12,618 bases of DNA from positions 1-12,618 of the forward strand of contig JAEZXS010000129.1 in NCBI GenBank assembly GCA_023442755.1, written 5' to 3'. The stretch's first letter is position 1. Every line of letters begins with the position of its first letter. Positions 1 to 6,443 of this stretch are shown in pieces. Made by a program: the position numbers and the translations under genes. The notes below the pieces were generated by a model. The model saw only the letters and a program-made list of their open reading frames with translations. It ran no database searches and was not told the origin of the DNA. Source of the stretch: Pseudomonadota bacterium. GTDB lineage: Bacteria > Desulfobacterota > Syntrophobacteria > Syntrophobacterales > Syntrophobacteraceae.

Positions 1-288
1 AAGCAGTACTGCTGCGGGCTCGATCTGCTGGACCACCTCCGCGATGATCGGCACGAAAGTTTCCGCCAGGTAGTGTTCGAGCGTCGGGTCGTCGGCAACG
101 AAAACCCTGTCGACGCCGAACCTGCCCAGTTCGGCGGCGGGTTCGGTAACGCCCGACCCCAACGTTATGGCTACGAGCCCTGTTCCAAGAGCGTCGGCGA
201 TCCTTCTGCCTTCGCTCGCCACTTCATCGGTCACGCGGCGGAATTTGCCGTTTCGAAACTCAGTTATTATGCAAACATCTCTTGCCAT
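1..288 (-). CDS. etfA: Electron transfer flavoprotein alpha subunit, N-terminal part (cut by window edge)
   Basis: The reading frame opens at ATG 288 and stays open to base 1, giving the first 96 residues (starts MARDVCIITEFRNGKFRRVT). This matches the N-terminal domain of EtfA, where a short beta strand ending in a V-x-x-E type motif is followed by helices; the FAD-binding C-terminal domain lies outside the window. GGAGA at 296-300 sits seven bases before the ATG. EtfA pairs with EtfB to carry electrons between flavoprotein dehydrogenases and a membrane or ferredoxin acceptor. It follows etfB with a 16-base gap, so the two are cotranscribed and probably made in equal amounts. Because the C-terminal FAD site is missing here, I cannot tell a bifurcating from a non-bifurcating ETF. 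Confidence 0.9.
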   Translation of the reverse strand, partial: MARDVCIITEFRNGKFRRVTDEVASEGRRIADALGTGLVAITLGSGVTEPAAELGRFGVDRVFVADDPTLEHYLAETFVPIIAEVVQQIEPAAVLL

Positions 289-304
289 GGGATAGTCTCC
301 TGTA

Positions 305-1102
305 TCAGATCACTCTGGCTTCTTCGCGCAGCAGTTTTACAAGTTCCCTGGCCTTGCCGGCCGTATCCAGCCCTCCGTCGATGATCCTGCCTCCCTTACG
401 CTGCGGGGGCAGCTCCAGGGAAGTGATCCTGATGCGGGCCAGTTCGGGAGCGAAGTCGGCAGGGTCGAGGCCGAGGTCGGGAATCTTTCTGAAGACAAGA
501 GGCTTTTTCTTCGCTTTCATGATCCCGGGAAGCGAGGCATAACGCGGGTTCCACACCGCGTGCGAGCCGCCGAGGGTGACCAGCACGGGCAATGGAGCTT
601 CCAGGGTGACTTTACCGCCTTCGATCGGCCGCTCGACCAGCACCTTGGAGCCGTCCGATTCAAGGGCAACGGCAAGGGCCATGTGCGGCCAGCCGATCAT
701 CTCCGCAAGAATCGCCCCCCGCTGCCCCTGGTCGTAGTCGACCGAGCGGGAGCCGATGAGGATGATGTCCGGGCACTTCTCCATTGCGGCAGCGGCAAGA
801 GCGCGGGTTACCCTGAGGAAATCAGCGTCCCTCATGGCCGGGTCGTCGATGAGCACGGCATCGTCCGCCCCCATAGCCAAAGCGGTCCTGAGCGCGTCTA
901 CCACCCGCTGCGGGCCGTAGCTGATGACCGAAACCGTTCCCCCGTGTTTTTCCTTCAGGCGCAGAGCTGCTTCTATAGCGAATTCATCATAGGGATTGAT
1001 GACCCACTTGATGCCTGAGGTGGCCAACTGCTTGTTATCCGGGCCTATCTTGATGACGGTTTCGGTGTCGGGGGTTTGTTTGATGACGACAACAATCTTC
1101 AC
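305..1102 (-). CDS. etfB: Electron transfer flavoprotein beta subunit
   Basis: The 265-residue product begins MKIVVVIKQTPDTETVIKI, the usual EtfB opening. It has the N-P-Y-D-E-F-A-I-E-A-A-L segment (about residues 36-47), the V-D-Y-D-Q-G-Q-R-G-A motif of the nucleotide-binding domain, and a C-terminal stretch with N-P-R-Y-A-S-L-P-G-I-M-K-A-K-K-K-P-L, which is the family signature region that wraps around EtfA. Length is normal for the family. The start is GTG at 1102, supported by AAGGAGG at 1110-1116 with a seven-base spacer, a very strong ribosome site. The subunit binds AMP or FAD and forms the soluble heterodimer with EtfA, which is encoded immediately downstream. The partner dehydrogenase is not visible in the window. 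Confidence 0.95.
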   Translation of the reverse strand: MKIVVVIKQTPDTETVIKIGPDNKQLATSGIKWVINPYDEFAIEAALRLKEKHGGTVSVISYGPQRVVDALRTALAMGADDAVLIDDPAMRDADFLRVTRALAAAAMEKCPDIILIGSRSVDYDQGQRGAILAEMIGWPHMALAVALESDGSKVLVERPIEGGKVTLEAPLPVLVTLGGSHAVWNPRYASLPGIMKAKKKPLVFRKIPDLGLDPADFAPELARIRITSLELPPQRKGGRIIDGGLDTAGKARELVKLLREEARVI

Positions 1103-1512
1103 AACGCAACCTCCTTCCGGTGTTAGGAATCGGGCCTCAGAATTGCCGGGGGGAACAGGGATGCAGAGTTGCTGTGACTGTTACAGGGAGTAGAGCGGTT
1201 CCCCTAAACCTGCTCTCTGACAAGGCTCAACAGTTTATAAAGAAATAAGAAGGATATTACACGAAATAGCGGAGAAATGGAACACCCGGAAGACGACATG
1301 AACGTCCCCGGAGCCGGTTGGGATTGGAAAAACGCCCCGGGTTCCGGCTTTCCTGTTCCGGATGCCCGTGGATCGGCGAGGGCCGGTTTCCTGCCGGTAC
1401 CGAAACCTGTTTGCTGTTCAACTCGGTGCGACCGCAACGCCGCACCAATCCCTTCCTCTCTTCCAGAGCAGGATTGATGCGGAAGATGCGCGTTTTGCAG
1501 TCGTCGGCTGTC
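1103..1512. other. Intergenic region between perR and etfB
   Basis: About 410 bases with no convincing gene. Reading frames here have no family-like sequence or ribosome site. It should contain the etfBA promoter on the minus strand, since this gap is too long for simple readthrough from perR, but I found no clear -35/-10 pair. The part next to etfB has an AT-rich patch around 1228-1268 that is the likeliest promoter area. No U-tailed hairpin follows the perR stop. Confidence 0.6.
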
Positions 1513-1947
1513 TCAGGAACCGTTGTGCGGTTTACAGCTCGGACAATAGCCCTGAAGAACTACCTGCTGCCGAACCACCTGGAACCCGTTCTTTTCCGGA
1601 AGCGAAATCTTCTGTTCCCCGATCAGGTCTTCGGCATCCTGGATAGACTGGCAGTCCAGGCATACCATATGGTGATGGGGATTGATCTTCGCGTCGTAGC
1701 GCGCCACTTCCGTAACGGGGCTTACCTTTTGAATCAGGCCGACCTCAAAGAACTTTTCCAATGTCTTATAGACAGTTCCAAGAGAGATCATCGGAAAACG
1801 CTTCTTGACCTGTTGATAAATCGTTTCCGCACTCGGATGTTCTTTTGTAAAGTAGAGGGCCTGATAAATGGCAAGGCGCTGATAGGTTACTTGCAGACCG
1901 TGATCCCTTAACGTGGCAATGAAATCCTTGTCGTTTTTCCCCTCCAT
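1513..1947 (-). CDS. perR: Fur-family transcriptional regulator, PerR-type peroxide sensor
   Basis: The 144-residue protein has the Fur-family layout: an N-terminal winged helix (about 5-80, with T-Y-Q-R and L-G-T-V-Y-K-T-L in the recognition helix) and a C-terminal dimerisation domain. Residues H37, D85, H91, H93 and D104 fall at the same numbers as the regulatory Fe/Mn ligands of Bacillus subtilis PerR, and C96-x2-C99 plus C135-x2-C138 form the structural zinc site. Asp at 104, where Fur has Glu, favours peroxide sensing by histidine oxidation over iron sensing. The start at ATG 1947 is preceded by a GGGGG tract at 1957-1961. It lies about 120 bases downstream of mnmG on the same strand, with its own likely promoter. 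Targets are unknown; rubrerythrin or catalase genes are typical but none is in the window. Confidence 0.88.
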   Translation of the reverse strand: MEGKNDKDFIATLRDHGLQVTYQRLAIYQALYFTKEHPSAETIYQQVKKRFPMISLGTVYKTLEKFFEVGLIQKVSPVTEVARYDAKINPHHHMVCLDCQSIQDAEDLIGEQKISLPEKNGFQVVRQQVVLQGYCPSCKPHNGS

Positions 1948-1992
1948 TTTCTTTTTCCCCCTTTTATCAGTTGGAACCGCGACCGGATGTGC

Positions 1993-2022
1993 AGAATAAA
2001 CCTAGCCTAAACTATATGTAAA
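1993..2022 (-). promoter_or_regulatory. Likely perR promoter
   Basis: On the minus strand TTTACA (2017-2022, five of six matches to the -35 consensus) is followed after 18 bases by TATTCT (1993-1998, four of six matches to the -10). Transcription would begin near 1986, leaving a leader of about 39 bases before the perR ATG. This is a pattern match only. Confidence 0.4.
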
Positions 2023-2049
2023 CTGCAATTTGCGCAAGCAGAATCTTCT

Positions 2050-2065
2050 AATAATGCATATTATT
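2050..2065. promoter_or_regulatory. AT-rich inverted repeat, candidate Fur/PerR-family operator
   Basis: AATAAT-GCAT-ATTATT is a perfect inverted repeat of six bases around four. With the preceding T, the left half TAATAAT matches the Fur/PerR half-site TGATAAT at six of seven positions. The spacing differs from the classical 7-1-7 box, and the site lies about 28 bases upstream of the putative perR -35 and one base past the mnmG stop. Autoregulation of perR is a reasonable but unproven reading. Confidence 0.35.
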
Positions 2066-2066
2066 T

Positions 2067-3956
2067 TTATGCAGCAGTCTCTACCCCCCTCGCTGTCTCG
2101 CGAAACCGCTTCAGATATACAACGAGAATAGATACTGCAGCCGGGGTAATACCCGGTATTCGGGATGCCTGGCCCACTGAAATCGGATGCACTGCGTTTA
2201 ACTTTTGTTTTGCTTCATTCGACAGGCCGGGTACCTGGTCGTAGGGAAAATTATCCGGTATCCGTATTTCTTCTATCTGCCTGAACTTATTTACCTCAGC
2301 TTCCTGCCTTCTCAGATATCCTTCATACTTACACTCGATCTCGACCTGCTCCCGCGTTCTGTCGGAAAGCGGAACGGTCGGGGCCGCGAGGGCCTCAATA
2401 TCCGCATAGGAAAGCTCGGGGCGTTTGAGCAGTTTTTCCAGGGATACGGCTTCCTCGAGAGGATTGGAGCCGCTTCCGGCGAGTATGGCGTTGGTTTCCG
2501 GAGAAGGCGCAATGAAGGTCTTCCTCAGCCGCTCCAGTTCGGCCCGGACCACCTCCCTGCGTTCCGTCAGTTCGCGGTAGACCGAGGGGGCGTGCAGGCC
2601 GAGCTGAAAACCTTTTTCGAGAAGCCGGAAATCGGCATTGTCTTCCCGAAGCAGCAGCCGGTATTCGGACCGCGAAGTAAAGATCCTGTAAGGCTCGTTG
2701 GTGCCCTTGGTGACAAGATCGTCAACCATGACGGCGATGTAGGCTTCCGATCGGTCAAGCAGAAATGCCGGCCGCTTCTGGACCTTCAGCGCGGCGTTTA
2801 TGCCGGCCCAGATCCCCTGGGCGGCGGCTTCCTCGTAGCCCGAGGTGCCGTTTATCTGCCCGGCGAAATAGAGCCCCTCCGCGAGCTTGGTCTCCAGGGT
2901 GGGGTAGAGTTGGGTTGGCTGAATAAAATCGTATTCGATGGCGTAGGCCGGCCGCATCACTTCGGCATTTTCCAGGCCCGGAACCGAATGGATGACCTGC
3001 AGCTGGACCTCCGCGGGAAGGGAGTTGCCGGTTCCGCTTGCATAGACTTCTTCGGTGTCGAGGCCCTCCGGCTCCAGGATGATCTGGTGATAGTCCTTGT
3101 GCGGGAACTTCATCACCTTGTCTTCGAGCGACGGGCAGTACCGGGCGGAAACCCCCTGGATGGCGCCGTTGTATAGCGGCGAAAGGTCTATGTGGCGGCG
3201 GAGGATCTCGTGGGTGCGCTCGGTAGTCCGGCCGATGTGGCAGGGGACCTGGCGGAGTGGAATGGAGTCCGTGAAAAGCGAAAAGGGCCTCGGTTTCTCG
3301 TCGCCCCACTGTTCCCGGAAGGCGCTGAAATCGATGCTTTGCCGCAAAATCCTGGCCGGGGTGCCTGTTTTCATCCTGCCCAGCGTAAAACCGAGTTCCT
3401 TGAGCTGGTCCGCAAGGGAGTTTGACGGGAATTCGCCCGCTCTGCCGGACTGGATGCGGCTTTTGCCGATGTGGATCAGGCCGTGCAGAAAAGTGCCTGT
3501 TGCCAGCACCACTGCGGGCGCTTCGTAGAAGACCCCGTACTGGTCCAGTATGCCGGTCACCTTGCCGTTTTCCACCAGGAGCGATTCGACCAGGGATTGT
3601 TTGAGTTCGAGCCCCGGCTGCAGTTCGAGCACATGCTTCATCTCGGTGCGGTAGCGAATCTTATCGTTTTGCGTACGTGTGCCGCGCACCGCCGGGCCCT
3701 TTTTGGTGTTCAGCCACCGAAACTGGATTGCCGTCCGGTCGGATATCCTGCCCATTTCGCCGCCAAGCGCGTCGATTTCGCGCACCAGGTGGCCTTTGCC
3801 GATTCCGCCGACCGAAGGCGAACAGGGCATGTGGGCGACCGTATCGAGATATATGGAAAGGACGAGGGTCCTGCACCCCAGGCGCGCTGCAGCCAAAGCC
3901 GCTTCACAGCCCGCATGACCTGCCCCCACCACAATGATGTCGTATTTTCCTGCCAT
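2067..3956 (-). CDS. mnmG: tRNA uridine-5-carboxymethylaminomethyl(34) synthesis enzyme MnmG (GidA)
   Basis: A 629-residue FAD protein. It opens MAGKYDIIVVGAGHAGCEAA with the dinucleotide-binding G-x-G-x-x-G at residues 11-16. It has the MnmG hallmark P-S-V-G-G-I-G-K-G-H-L-V-R-E-I-D-A-L-G-G at about 47-66, the conserved cysteine C45 just before it, and the second conserved cysteine in A-R-Y-C-P-S-L-E-D-K-V. The C-terminal helical region (Y-E-G-Y-L-R-R-Q, then I-P-D-N-F-P-Y and a helix-hairpin end) binds MnmE and tRNA. With MnmE it installs the cmnm5 group at the wobble uridine of several tRNAs. I chose ATG 3956 because it gives family length and start; a TTG at 4037 would add 27 residues without family resemblance. 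Its ribosome site is weak. mnmE is not next to it. Confidence 0.97.
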   Translation of the reverse strand: MAGKYDIIVVGAGHAGCEAALAAARLGCRTLVLSIYLDTVAHMPCSPSVGGIGKGHLVREIDALGGEMGRISDRTAIQFRWLNTKKGPAVRGTRTQNDKIRYRTEMKHVLELQPGLELKQSLVESLLVENGKVTGILDQYGVFYEAPAVVLATGTFLHGLIHIGKSRIQSGRAGEFPSNSLADQLKELGFTLGRMKTGTPARILRQSIDFSAFREQWGDEKPRPFSLFTDSIPLRQVPCHIGRTTERTHEILRRHIDLSPLYNGAIQGVSARYCPSLEDKVMKFPHKDYHQIILEPEGLDTEEVYASGTGNSLPAEVQLQVIHSVPGLENAEVMRPAYAIEYDFIQPTQLYPTLETKLAEGLYFAGQINGTSGYEEAAAQGIWAGINAALKVQKRPAFLLDRSEAYIAVMVDDLVTKGTNEPYRIFTSRSEYRLLLREDNADFRLLEKGFQLGLHAPSVYRELTERREVVRAELERLRKTFIAPSPETNAILAGSGSNPLEEAVSLEKLLKRPELSYADIEALAAPTVPLSDRTREQVEIECKYEGYLRRQEAEVNKFRQIEEIRIPDNFPYDQVPGLSNEAKQKLNAVHPISVGQASRIPGITPAAVSILVVYLKRFRETARGVETAA

Positions 3957-4256
3957 TATTTTACCAGAACCAGATTGATTGATTTCCTGAAAACGGAACC
4001 GATGGATTCCTGCTGGAGTGCCTTCCGCTGCTGACAACCACTATGATGTCATTCCCGGTTGTCAAATTCGGCATAATCATCGATGGTGTTTAAGATAATC
4101 CAAACTTTCCATTTTGCATCCCCCCATCACGGGATTAATTTCTCATTTTTTGTTTAATACGACAAAAAACCGGAAATTCAAAGTTCATATCGCGCTAACG
4201 CATGGATTAAGATAAAAAAGAAAGAAAGCGAATTTGCCTTGTTGGGAGAGTCGGCC
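3957..4256. other. Divergent intergenic region between mnmG and the radical SAM gene
   Basis: This 300-base AT-richer stretch should hold promoters for both flanking genes. On the mnmG side a perfect -35-like TTGACA on the minus strand lies at 4060-4065, but no good -10 follows at the right distance. On the plus side TAAGAT near 4207-4212 could be a -10, without a clear -35. An AT hairpin at 4146-4169 is listed separately. No gene or tRNA is seen. Confidence 0.5.
4146..4169. repeat. Perfect AT-rich inverted repeat
   Basis: TTTTTTGT at 4146-4153 and ACAAAAAA at 4162-4169 are perfect complements around an eight-base centre. It sits in the middle of the divergent mnmG/radical SAM spacer, where it could be an operator for a dimeric regulator or simply A/T-tract DNA. 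As a terminator it is weak because the stem is almost all A:U. Confidence 0.55.
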
Positions 4257-5171
4257 GTGGGCGCACTGTATCGCGATTATAATTCCTACCTCCGGGAAAA
4301 GTTCGGCTGCCGGGTGCAGAAGATCACCCTGGACGCCGGCCTGAACTGTCCGAACCGTGACAGTACGGTGGGCGTGGGCGGTTGTATTTACTGCAACCCG
4401 AAAGGGTCGGGCACGGGGGCTTCCCGGTTCTTCGGAATTTCCGAACAGGTCAGTACGGCAAAGGAAAAGCTTGCCAGAAAATACAAGGCGAAGAAATTCA
4501 TCGGCTACTTCCAATCCTTTTCGAACACCTATGCGCCTCTTACCAAACTCGTCGCCCTCTATCGCGAAGCCCTGGAAGACCCGGATGTGGTCGGGCTCAG
4601 CATCGGCACGCGCCCGGATTGTGTGTCGGATGAGACGCTCGATTTCCTGGAAGAGCTTTCCAAGAGCCGCCTCATCTGGCTCGAGTACGGACTGCAGTCG
4701 GCGAAAGACGAAACTCTCGCCTTCATCCGCCGCGGCCACGACGTCCGTGCGTTCGACAAAACCCTTGCACGCACCCGAGCAAGGAAAATTCCGGTCTGCG
4801 TTCACGTCATCCTCGGGCTGCCGGGCGAAACGCTTGCCGACATGCTCCGGACTGCCCGCTTCCTCGCGGAGCGCGACATCCAGGCCGTGAAGGTCCACCT
4901 GCTCTACGTCATACGGGGAACCGCCCTGGATGCCCTGTACCGATCGGGCGCCTACCGGTGCCTCACCCGCGAGGAATACGCCGAAGCGGTGGGGGAGTTC
5001 CTTGCGCTCCTGCCCCCTCACGTAATAATCCAGAGGCTCACCGGCGACCCGCACCCGGAGGAACTTGCAGCTCCTTTGTGGGCCATGGAAAAGCAACAGA
5101 ACCTTAAGGCCATACACGACTATATGGAACGCAATAAACTGTACCAGGGGAAAAACTGGGAAAGATCATGA
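4257..5171 (+). CDS. Radical SAM protein of the YhcC / TIGR01212 type
   Basis: With GTG 4257 as the start, the product has 304 residues. It opens with Y-R-D-Y-N-S-Y-L-R-E-K-F-G and then shows the family cluster motif L-N-C-P-N-R-D with C-x11-C-x2-C (C31, C43, C46), which binds the 4Fe-4S cluster that cleaves S-adenosylmethionine. Downstream are G-Y-F-Q-S-F-S-N-T-Y, G-L-S-I-G-T-R-P-D-C and W-L-E-Y-G-L-Q-S, typical of this Elp3-like subgroup, and H-V-I-L-G-L-P-G-E-T. Length is close to the family norm. GGGAGA at 4244-4249 is well spaced for GTG 4257; the upstream in-frame TTG at 4239 would add six residues with no good ribosome site. The substrate of the family is not established; an RNA-modifying role is only suggested by Elp3 kinship. 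It appears monocistronic. Confidence 0.9.
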   Translation: MGALYRDYNSYLREKFGCRVQKITLDAGLNCPNRDSTVGVGGCIYCNPKGSGTGASRFFGISEQVSTAKEKLARKYKAKKFIGYFQSFSNTYAPLTKLVALYREALEDPDVVGLSIGTRPDCVSDETLDFLEELSKSRLIWLEYGLQSAKDETLAFIRRGHDVRAFDKTLARTRARKIPVCVHVILGLPGETLADMLRTARFLAERDIQAVKVHLLYVIRGTALDALYRSGAYRCLTREEYAEAVGEFLALLPPHVIIQRLTGDPHPEELAAPLWAMEKQQNLKAIHDYMERNKLYQGKNWERS

Positions 5172-5188
5172 AGTGAAAAGATAAATCC

Positions 5189-5220
5189 TACAGAATCTGT
5201 ATGCATTGTAAGAAATTTCT
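5189..5220. repeat. Two short palindromes after the radical SAM gene
   Basis: TACAGA-A-TCTGTA (5189-5201) and AGAAATTTCT (5211-5220) are both perfect palindromes separated by nine bases, in the convergent gap between the radical SAM gene and the small minus-strand gene. Neither has a run of T after it, so they are not clear terminators. Confidence 0.4.
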
Positions 5221-5286
5221 GAATACTTATATAAGGGGTTCGGTCGGGGAATCATGAAGACCCCCCGAATATTGAAACGGCTTCAA

Positions 5287-5436
5287 CTACCGGAAGAACC
5301 CGCCGGAGTCGCCGTTGTCTGCCCACCTGAAGTCGCGATGATCTCTGAAATCCCTGCCCTCGCCGGCTACTGCATGGGAAGCCAGGGAGAGAGTCATGAT
5401 TGCAGCCAACAAGAATCCCACAAGTTTTTTGCTCAT
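5287..5436 (-). CDS. Small secreted protein of unknown function (49 residues)
   Basis: ATG at 5436 opens a 49-codon frame ending at TAG (5287-5289). The protein starts MSKKLVGFLLAAIMTLSLAS and continues HAVAGEGRDF, a textbook signal peptide: two lysines, a hydrophobic core, and an A-V-A cleavage motif near residue 24. The mature part is only about 25 residues, charged and aromatic (R-D-F-R-D-H-R-D-F-R-W), with a short internal repeat of R-D-F-R-D-H. AAAGGA at 5444-5449 lies seven bases before the ATG. A weak promoter match (TTGATT, 17 bases, TATGCA) reads toward it from 5523 to 5495. It is transcribed away from the WxxGxW gene at 5739. I do not recognise the family. Reading frames on the opposite strand over this region lack any such signal. 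Confidence 0.65.
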   Translation of the reverse strand: MSKKLVGFLLAAIMTLSLASHAVAGEGRDFRDHRDFRWADNGDSGGFFR

Positions 5437-5650
5437 TTTCGTATCCTTTCGCAATTGTTGAACTTTTCAATAATATGAGCATCTCTGCCGTGATTGCATA
5501 GTGCGAAAACCGTGAGAAATCAACTACTTAGCATATACCGCCACCACCTTCGCTCACCGCCTGCCGTCCGAATAAACGAAACCCATCACAGCAGAGGCGC
5601 AGGGGACGCCGGGAAGAAAAAACGCCGGCATTGGTTCTGCGGTGAAACTT

Positions 5651-5679
5651 TTGCATTAACCTGCTCCTGAATTTACAAT
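5651..5679 (+). promoter_or_regulatory. Likely promoter of the WxxGxW-repeat gene
   Basis: TTGCAT (5651-5656), a 17-base spacer, then TACAAT (5674-5679, five of six matches to the -10). It is 60 bases upstream of the ATG at 5739. The rest of the 302-base divergent spacer (5437-5738) shows only a small G-C-C-G-G / C-C-G-G-C hairpin near 5613-5634 and no gene. Confidence 0.45.
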
Positions 5680-5738
5680 AGGTTGCATTTTACTTACTTT
5701 TTTTCTTACAGACAGTAATCATTCTGAAAGGAAAAAAG

Positions 5739-6080
5739 ATGAGGGCGAAAATTCTTCTAGTCGGCATCGGCTCCCTGCTGTTGATGGCCTTCCTGGCGAT
5801 CGCTGCGCGGGCGGATACGGCTGTCCCGGCCACGATGGCCCGGTCCGGGACCGCGATGATGCCGGCTTTTAACGGAGGCACAAACGGTACCGCGCTGTTG
5901 GGCGTCCAGGCGATGGACCCGGCGTTTATTCCCGTTCGATACCGGCGCTGCCCCAGGGTTTGGCGTCCGGGGCACTATAACCGCTTTGGCCGTTGGGTTC
6001 CGGGCCACTGGCGCCACGGGCGTTGGATAGCCGGGCATCACGGTCCCCGCGGCAGGTGGATTCCCGGTCATTGCATGTGA
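5739..6080 (+). CDS. Exported WxxGxW-repeat protein
   Basis: The 113-residue product has a signal peptide (hydrophobic core L-L-V-G-I-G-S-L-L-L-M-A-F-L, cleavage after about A-R-A at residue 25). A low-complexity Ala/Thr/Gly linker follows, then four tandem units from about residue 74 to the end: W-R-P-G-H-Y, W-V-P-G-H-W, W-I-A-G-H-H and W-I-P-G-H-C. This is the pattern of the YXWXXGXW / WxxGxW repeat families of exported proteins, whose function is not known. The region is rich in Arg, His and Trp, so metal or nucleic-acid/peptidoglycan contact is conceivable but unproven. Two cysteines (about 71 and 112) flank the repeats and could form a disulfide. AAAGGA sits ahead of the ATG, and a good -10 lies upstream. 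Confidence 0.85.
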   Translation: MRAKILLVGIGSLLLMAFLAIAARADTAVPATMARSGTAMMPAFNGGTNGTALLGVQAMDPAFIPVRYRRCPRVWRPGHYNRFGRWVPGHWRHGRWIAGHHGPRGRWIPGHCM

Positions 6081-6107
6081 GCCGGGAAGATCGAACGGCT
6101 TTCAACA

Positions 6108-6150
6108 TTGTGGGCAGAGGGGGCCGCGGCCTTTGACGATCTGCCCGCAA
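6108..6150. repeat. Large imperfect hairpin downstream of the WxxGxW gene
   Basis: TTGTGGGCAGA (6108-6118) pairs with TCTGCCCGCAA (6140-6150) at ten of eleven positions. Its interior holds the self-complementary GGCCGCGGCC. There is no T tract, so it is more like a repeat or an mRNA 3' stabiliser than an intrinsic terminator. It immediately precedes the REP-like element. Confidence 0.5.
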
Positions 6151-6163
6151 CGGATTGCGTGCC

Positions 6164-6222
6164 GTGGAGAGGCTTCAGCCGCGATGTTCTTTGCAGGCGC
6201 CGCGGCTGAAACCCGCTCCCAC
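6164..6222. repeat. REP-like inverted pair
   Basis: The left arm GTGGAGAGGCTTCAGCCGCG (6164-6183) and right arm CGCGGCTGAAACCCGCTCCCAC (6201-6222, listed as arm ends CGCGGCTGAA and CGCTCCCAC) are inverted versions of one motif of the form GTGGGAG-R-GG-CTTC-AGCC-GCG. This resembles the repetitive extragenic palindromes mobilised by RAYT (TnpA-REP) transposases. Related copies lie at 9156-9179 and, more distantly, 12549-12581. No RAYT gene is in the window. Confidence 0.65.
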
Positions 6223-6421
6223 AAAAAACATCTTCCCCCCGAACAGTTTTACGCATCGAGTATTGTTCTCTACCCACCGCCTTTCTGAAGTCTTCTCAGA
6301 ACGGGTTTAATTCAGTATTATGCAGCCGAAATCATTCCAGTACCGGGCCTTCGATCTGCCATTGGACATTACCAAACCGGGGGCTTCCAGGTTTGACCGC
6401 CGGCTTCTGACCGGCCGATCA

Positions 6422-6438
6422 TTTCTCTTTCGGAGAAA
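6422..6438 (+). promoter_or_regulatory. Hairpin that pairs the ribosome binding site of the HD-GYP gene
   Basis: TTTCTC (6422-6427) and GAGAAA (6433-6438) form a perfect six-base stem with loop TTTCG. The 3' arm contains the GGAGAA Shine-Dalgarno that serves the ATG at 6444, so the folded leader would mask it. The rest of 6081-6443 holds the two repeats listed above and a small TTCTGA/TCAGAA hairpin at 6283-6301; no clear promoter was found. Confidence 0.4.
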
Positions 6439-6443
6439 GCCTC

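Noticed and set aside
1225..1260. PerR box upstream of etfB
   Set aside because: The AT-rich patch matches only one half-site and lacks inverted symmetry.
2205..3176. Long plus-strand frame (323 codons) antisense to mnmG
   Set aside because: It lies wholly inside mnmG, has no family-like sequence, and is the expected result of high GC at third codon positions.
3957..4037. 27-residue N-terminal extension of MnmG from a TTG start
   Set aside because: The extension has no similarity to the MnmG N-terminus, and ATG 3956 gives the standard start and length.
4185..5117. 310-codon minus-strand frame antisense to the radical SAM gene
   Set aside because: The plus strand has clear radical SAM motifs; the antisense product has none and no ribosome site.
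5254..5478. Plus-strand 74-codon frame over the small secreted gene
   Set aside because: No signal peptide or domain; the minus strand has a ribosome site plus signal peptide in the same place.
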